From: Thelonectria olida
Taxonomy: Eukaryota > Ascomycota > Sordariomycetes > Hypocreales > Nectriaceae
DNA: 19,198 bases
NCBI GenBank assembly: GCA_020736575.1
Contig: JAGPYM010000136.1
Coordinates: forward strand, 1-19,198
Reading direction: 5' to 3'
Shown: positions 17,801 to 19,198 of the stretch, one piece after another
Layout of the letters: every line of letters starts with the position of its first letter
Numbering within the stretch: the first letter of the stretch is position 1
Translations under genes and position numbers: made by a program
Notes under the pieces: generated by a model
Database searches by the model: none
The model's input: only the letters and a program-made list of their open reading frames with translations
Told to the model about the DNA's origin: nothing

Positions 17801-19198
17801 AGTACTAATAGTCTTATTTTATAAAAGCACTCTCCTTTTCTAATAGTTAAAAACTTAAAAGTAATAAAATCTAAATATAAAGTACCCTTTTTTAAAAGTC
17901 CTTATATTTACTCCTACTTTTCTCCTTCTAATAAGGTCTCCTTTAAGTATTAAACTATCTAAGGGTTAATTATTAATAGGGTAAATTTTAATACCTTTCC
18001 TTTTAAAAAGAGTATTTACTTTTACTTTTATAAGTTAGTTCTTTTTTTTTTTTTAGGGTTAGCTTTCTTATATTATTTATTAAATTTAATATATATAATA
18101 ACTAGTTTATATTACTATTCTTTTACTTTTTTTTAATAATTAAATAGATAACTTTTTTAATATCTCTTAAATTAGTATATTATTAAGTTAAATTATTCCC
18201 TTTTTTAAATAAAATTATTAAGTAGATTTTTAAAAAAGACTTATTACTTATATTATAATTTGCTTATATAAGCATTCTTATATAAGGTTATTATTTAATA
18301 CTCTTATAGCCTAGGTTACTAGCTATATATTACTTAAAATAAAATAGATTATTATTTAATTAGTTTAATTATATAATTAAATATAAGCTTTAAAGCTTAA
18401 TAAAAGGCATACTTAAAATAAATAGTACTATTATATTTCTTTTAATATAATATATATTTTAATAGGGTATAAGTACTATTAAAATATAAATAGTATTATA
18501 ACTACTAATTATTCTTACCCTACCTTTAAATATAAAGTTATTAAAACCTTATATATAATATATTAACTAATACTTTTTTATAGTTTACTAGAAATAAATT
18601 ACTTTTAAATCTTAAATTAACTAGGCTTTAATTATTATACTATTATAATATTTAAATTAAATAGTAATTTAAAGTATCTTCTAAATATAAGTAGAATTCT
18701 CTTTTTATAATATAATAAATAGTAATAGGTTTATTATAAAAGTATTTAATTAAATAGTTACTAGTTTTATTAAGCCTTACTAGTATTTATAAAGTCTATT
18801 AGGGATTCTTCTATTCCTTTTAATATAAAAGTACTATTTAAAATAAAAAGACTTTTATATATATAGGAGAGATAATATTATTATTACTAGCTTATTAAAT
18901 ATAATAGGGCAAGTATAAAGTTAGTAGTTATAATCTTATAATATACTTTTATATTAATCTTTTCCTCCTCCTCTTTACTAGCTAAATAGTATAACCTTAG
19001 GGTTCTATTTTTAATAATATTAGAACCTACTATTTACTTTCCCTATTAACCTATTTAATACTTTTAATACTTTTATATTATTAAAAGTCTTTATAATAGC
19101 CCTTCTAGTATTAAATTAATATTATAATATTTTTAATAGTTAAAAATATCTTTTTAAATAGGTCTCTTAAGGACTTTTCTTTAAATAAACCGAGCTAT
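17801..19198. other. AT-rich remainder, probably gag/protease end of the Ty3/gypsy element
   Basis: RIP-saturated, with no motif readable. It is assigned to the element only by its position upstream of reverse transcriptase on the minus strand. Confidence 0.4.

Larger units (their letters stand above)
14740..19198 (-). mobile_element. RIP-degraded Ty3/gypsy retrotransposon, incomplete at the window edge
   Basis: On the minus strand, reading from the right edge leftward, the remains of a pol polyprotein appear in the order reverse transcriptase, RNase H, integrase, which is the Ty3/gypsy arrangement. Stops are very frequent and mostly fall where Gln is expected (CAA or CAG to TAA or TAG). The region about 17800-19198 should hold protease and gag but is too degraded for me to read. 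The frame continues to about 14740 with a post-integrase tail containing SIYNNYLKKFYKNYN. No LTRs can be delimited inside the window. Confidence 0.85.

Overview
The window looks like a piece of a filamentous ascomycete (Pezizomycotina) genome with the two-speed structure left by repeat-induced point mutation (RIP). About 1-4300 and 11000-19198 are extremely AT-rich. CpA and TpG are scarce there, TpA is abundant, and the remains of reading frames carry stops where Gln or Arg codons are expected. Between them lies an island of balanced composition, about 4400-10000. The evidence for a filamentous fungus is a class III chitin synthase with two short fungal-type introns, a Fot1/pogo-type DNA transposon, Ty3/gypsy remnants and the RIP pattern.

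Left block (1-4340). Several copies of one RIP-degraded repeat, here called family R, lie in both orientations. One pair forms a large palindrome around 3175. Two copies are each interrupted by the same ~430 bp short interspersed element (248-678 and 1900-2326). Each insertion has its own 13-14 bp direct flanking duplication, and family R copies without the insertion serve as empty sites.

Island (4345-10950). From left to right: a truncated Ty3/gypsy integrase fragment (minus, 4345-4650); a structurally complete class III chitin synthase (minus, 5005-7636, three exons, 843 residues); about 2.3 kb with no recognisable gene; and an unrecognised protein-coding relic (minus, about 9971-10949) broken by a dozen RIP-type stops. 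Inverted copies of family R sit on the two sides of the island (about 3180-4055 and 11030-11860).

Right block (11000-19198). After the right family R copy comes an intact Fot1/pogo-like element (12243-14102) with perfect 49 bp terminal inverted repeats, a TA target duplication and an unbroken 551-residue transposase. It carries no RIP damage although its surroundings are saturated with it, so it inserted after the main RIP episodes. From about 14740 to the right edge is a heavily RIPped Ty3/gypsy element on the minus strand. Integrase, RNase H and reverse transcriptase are still readable in order, but several catalytic acidic residues are replaced (Asp to Asn, Glu to Lys).

No operon, CRISPR array, rRNA or tRNA gene was seen. 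The genes do not form a pathway. The story is one of a cell-wall biosynthesis gene surviving among dead transposons, plus one young DNA transposon.
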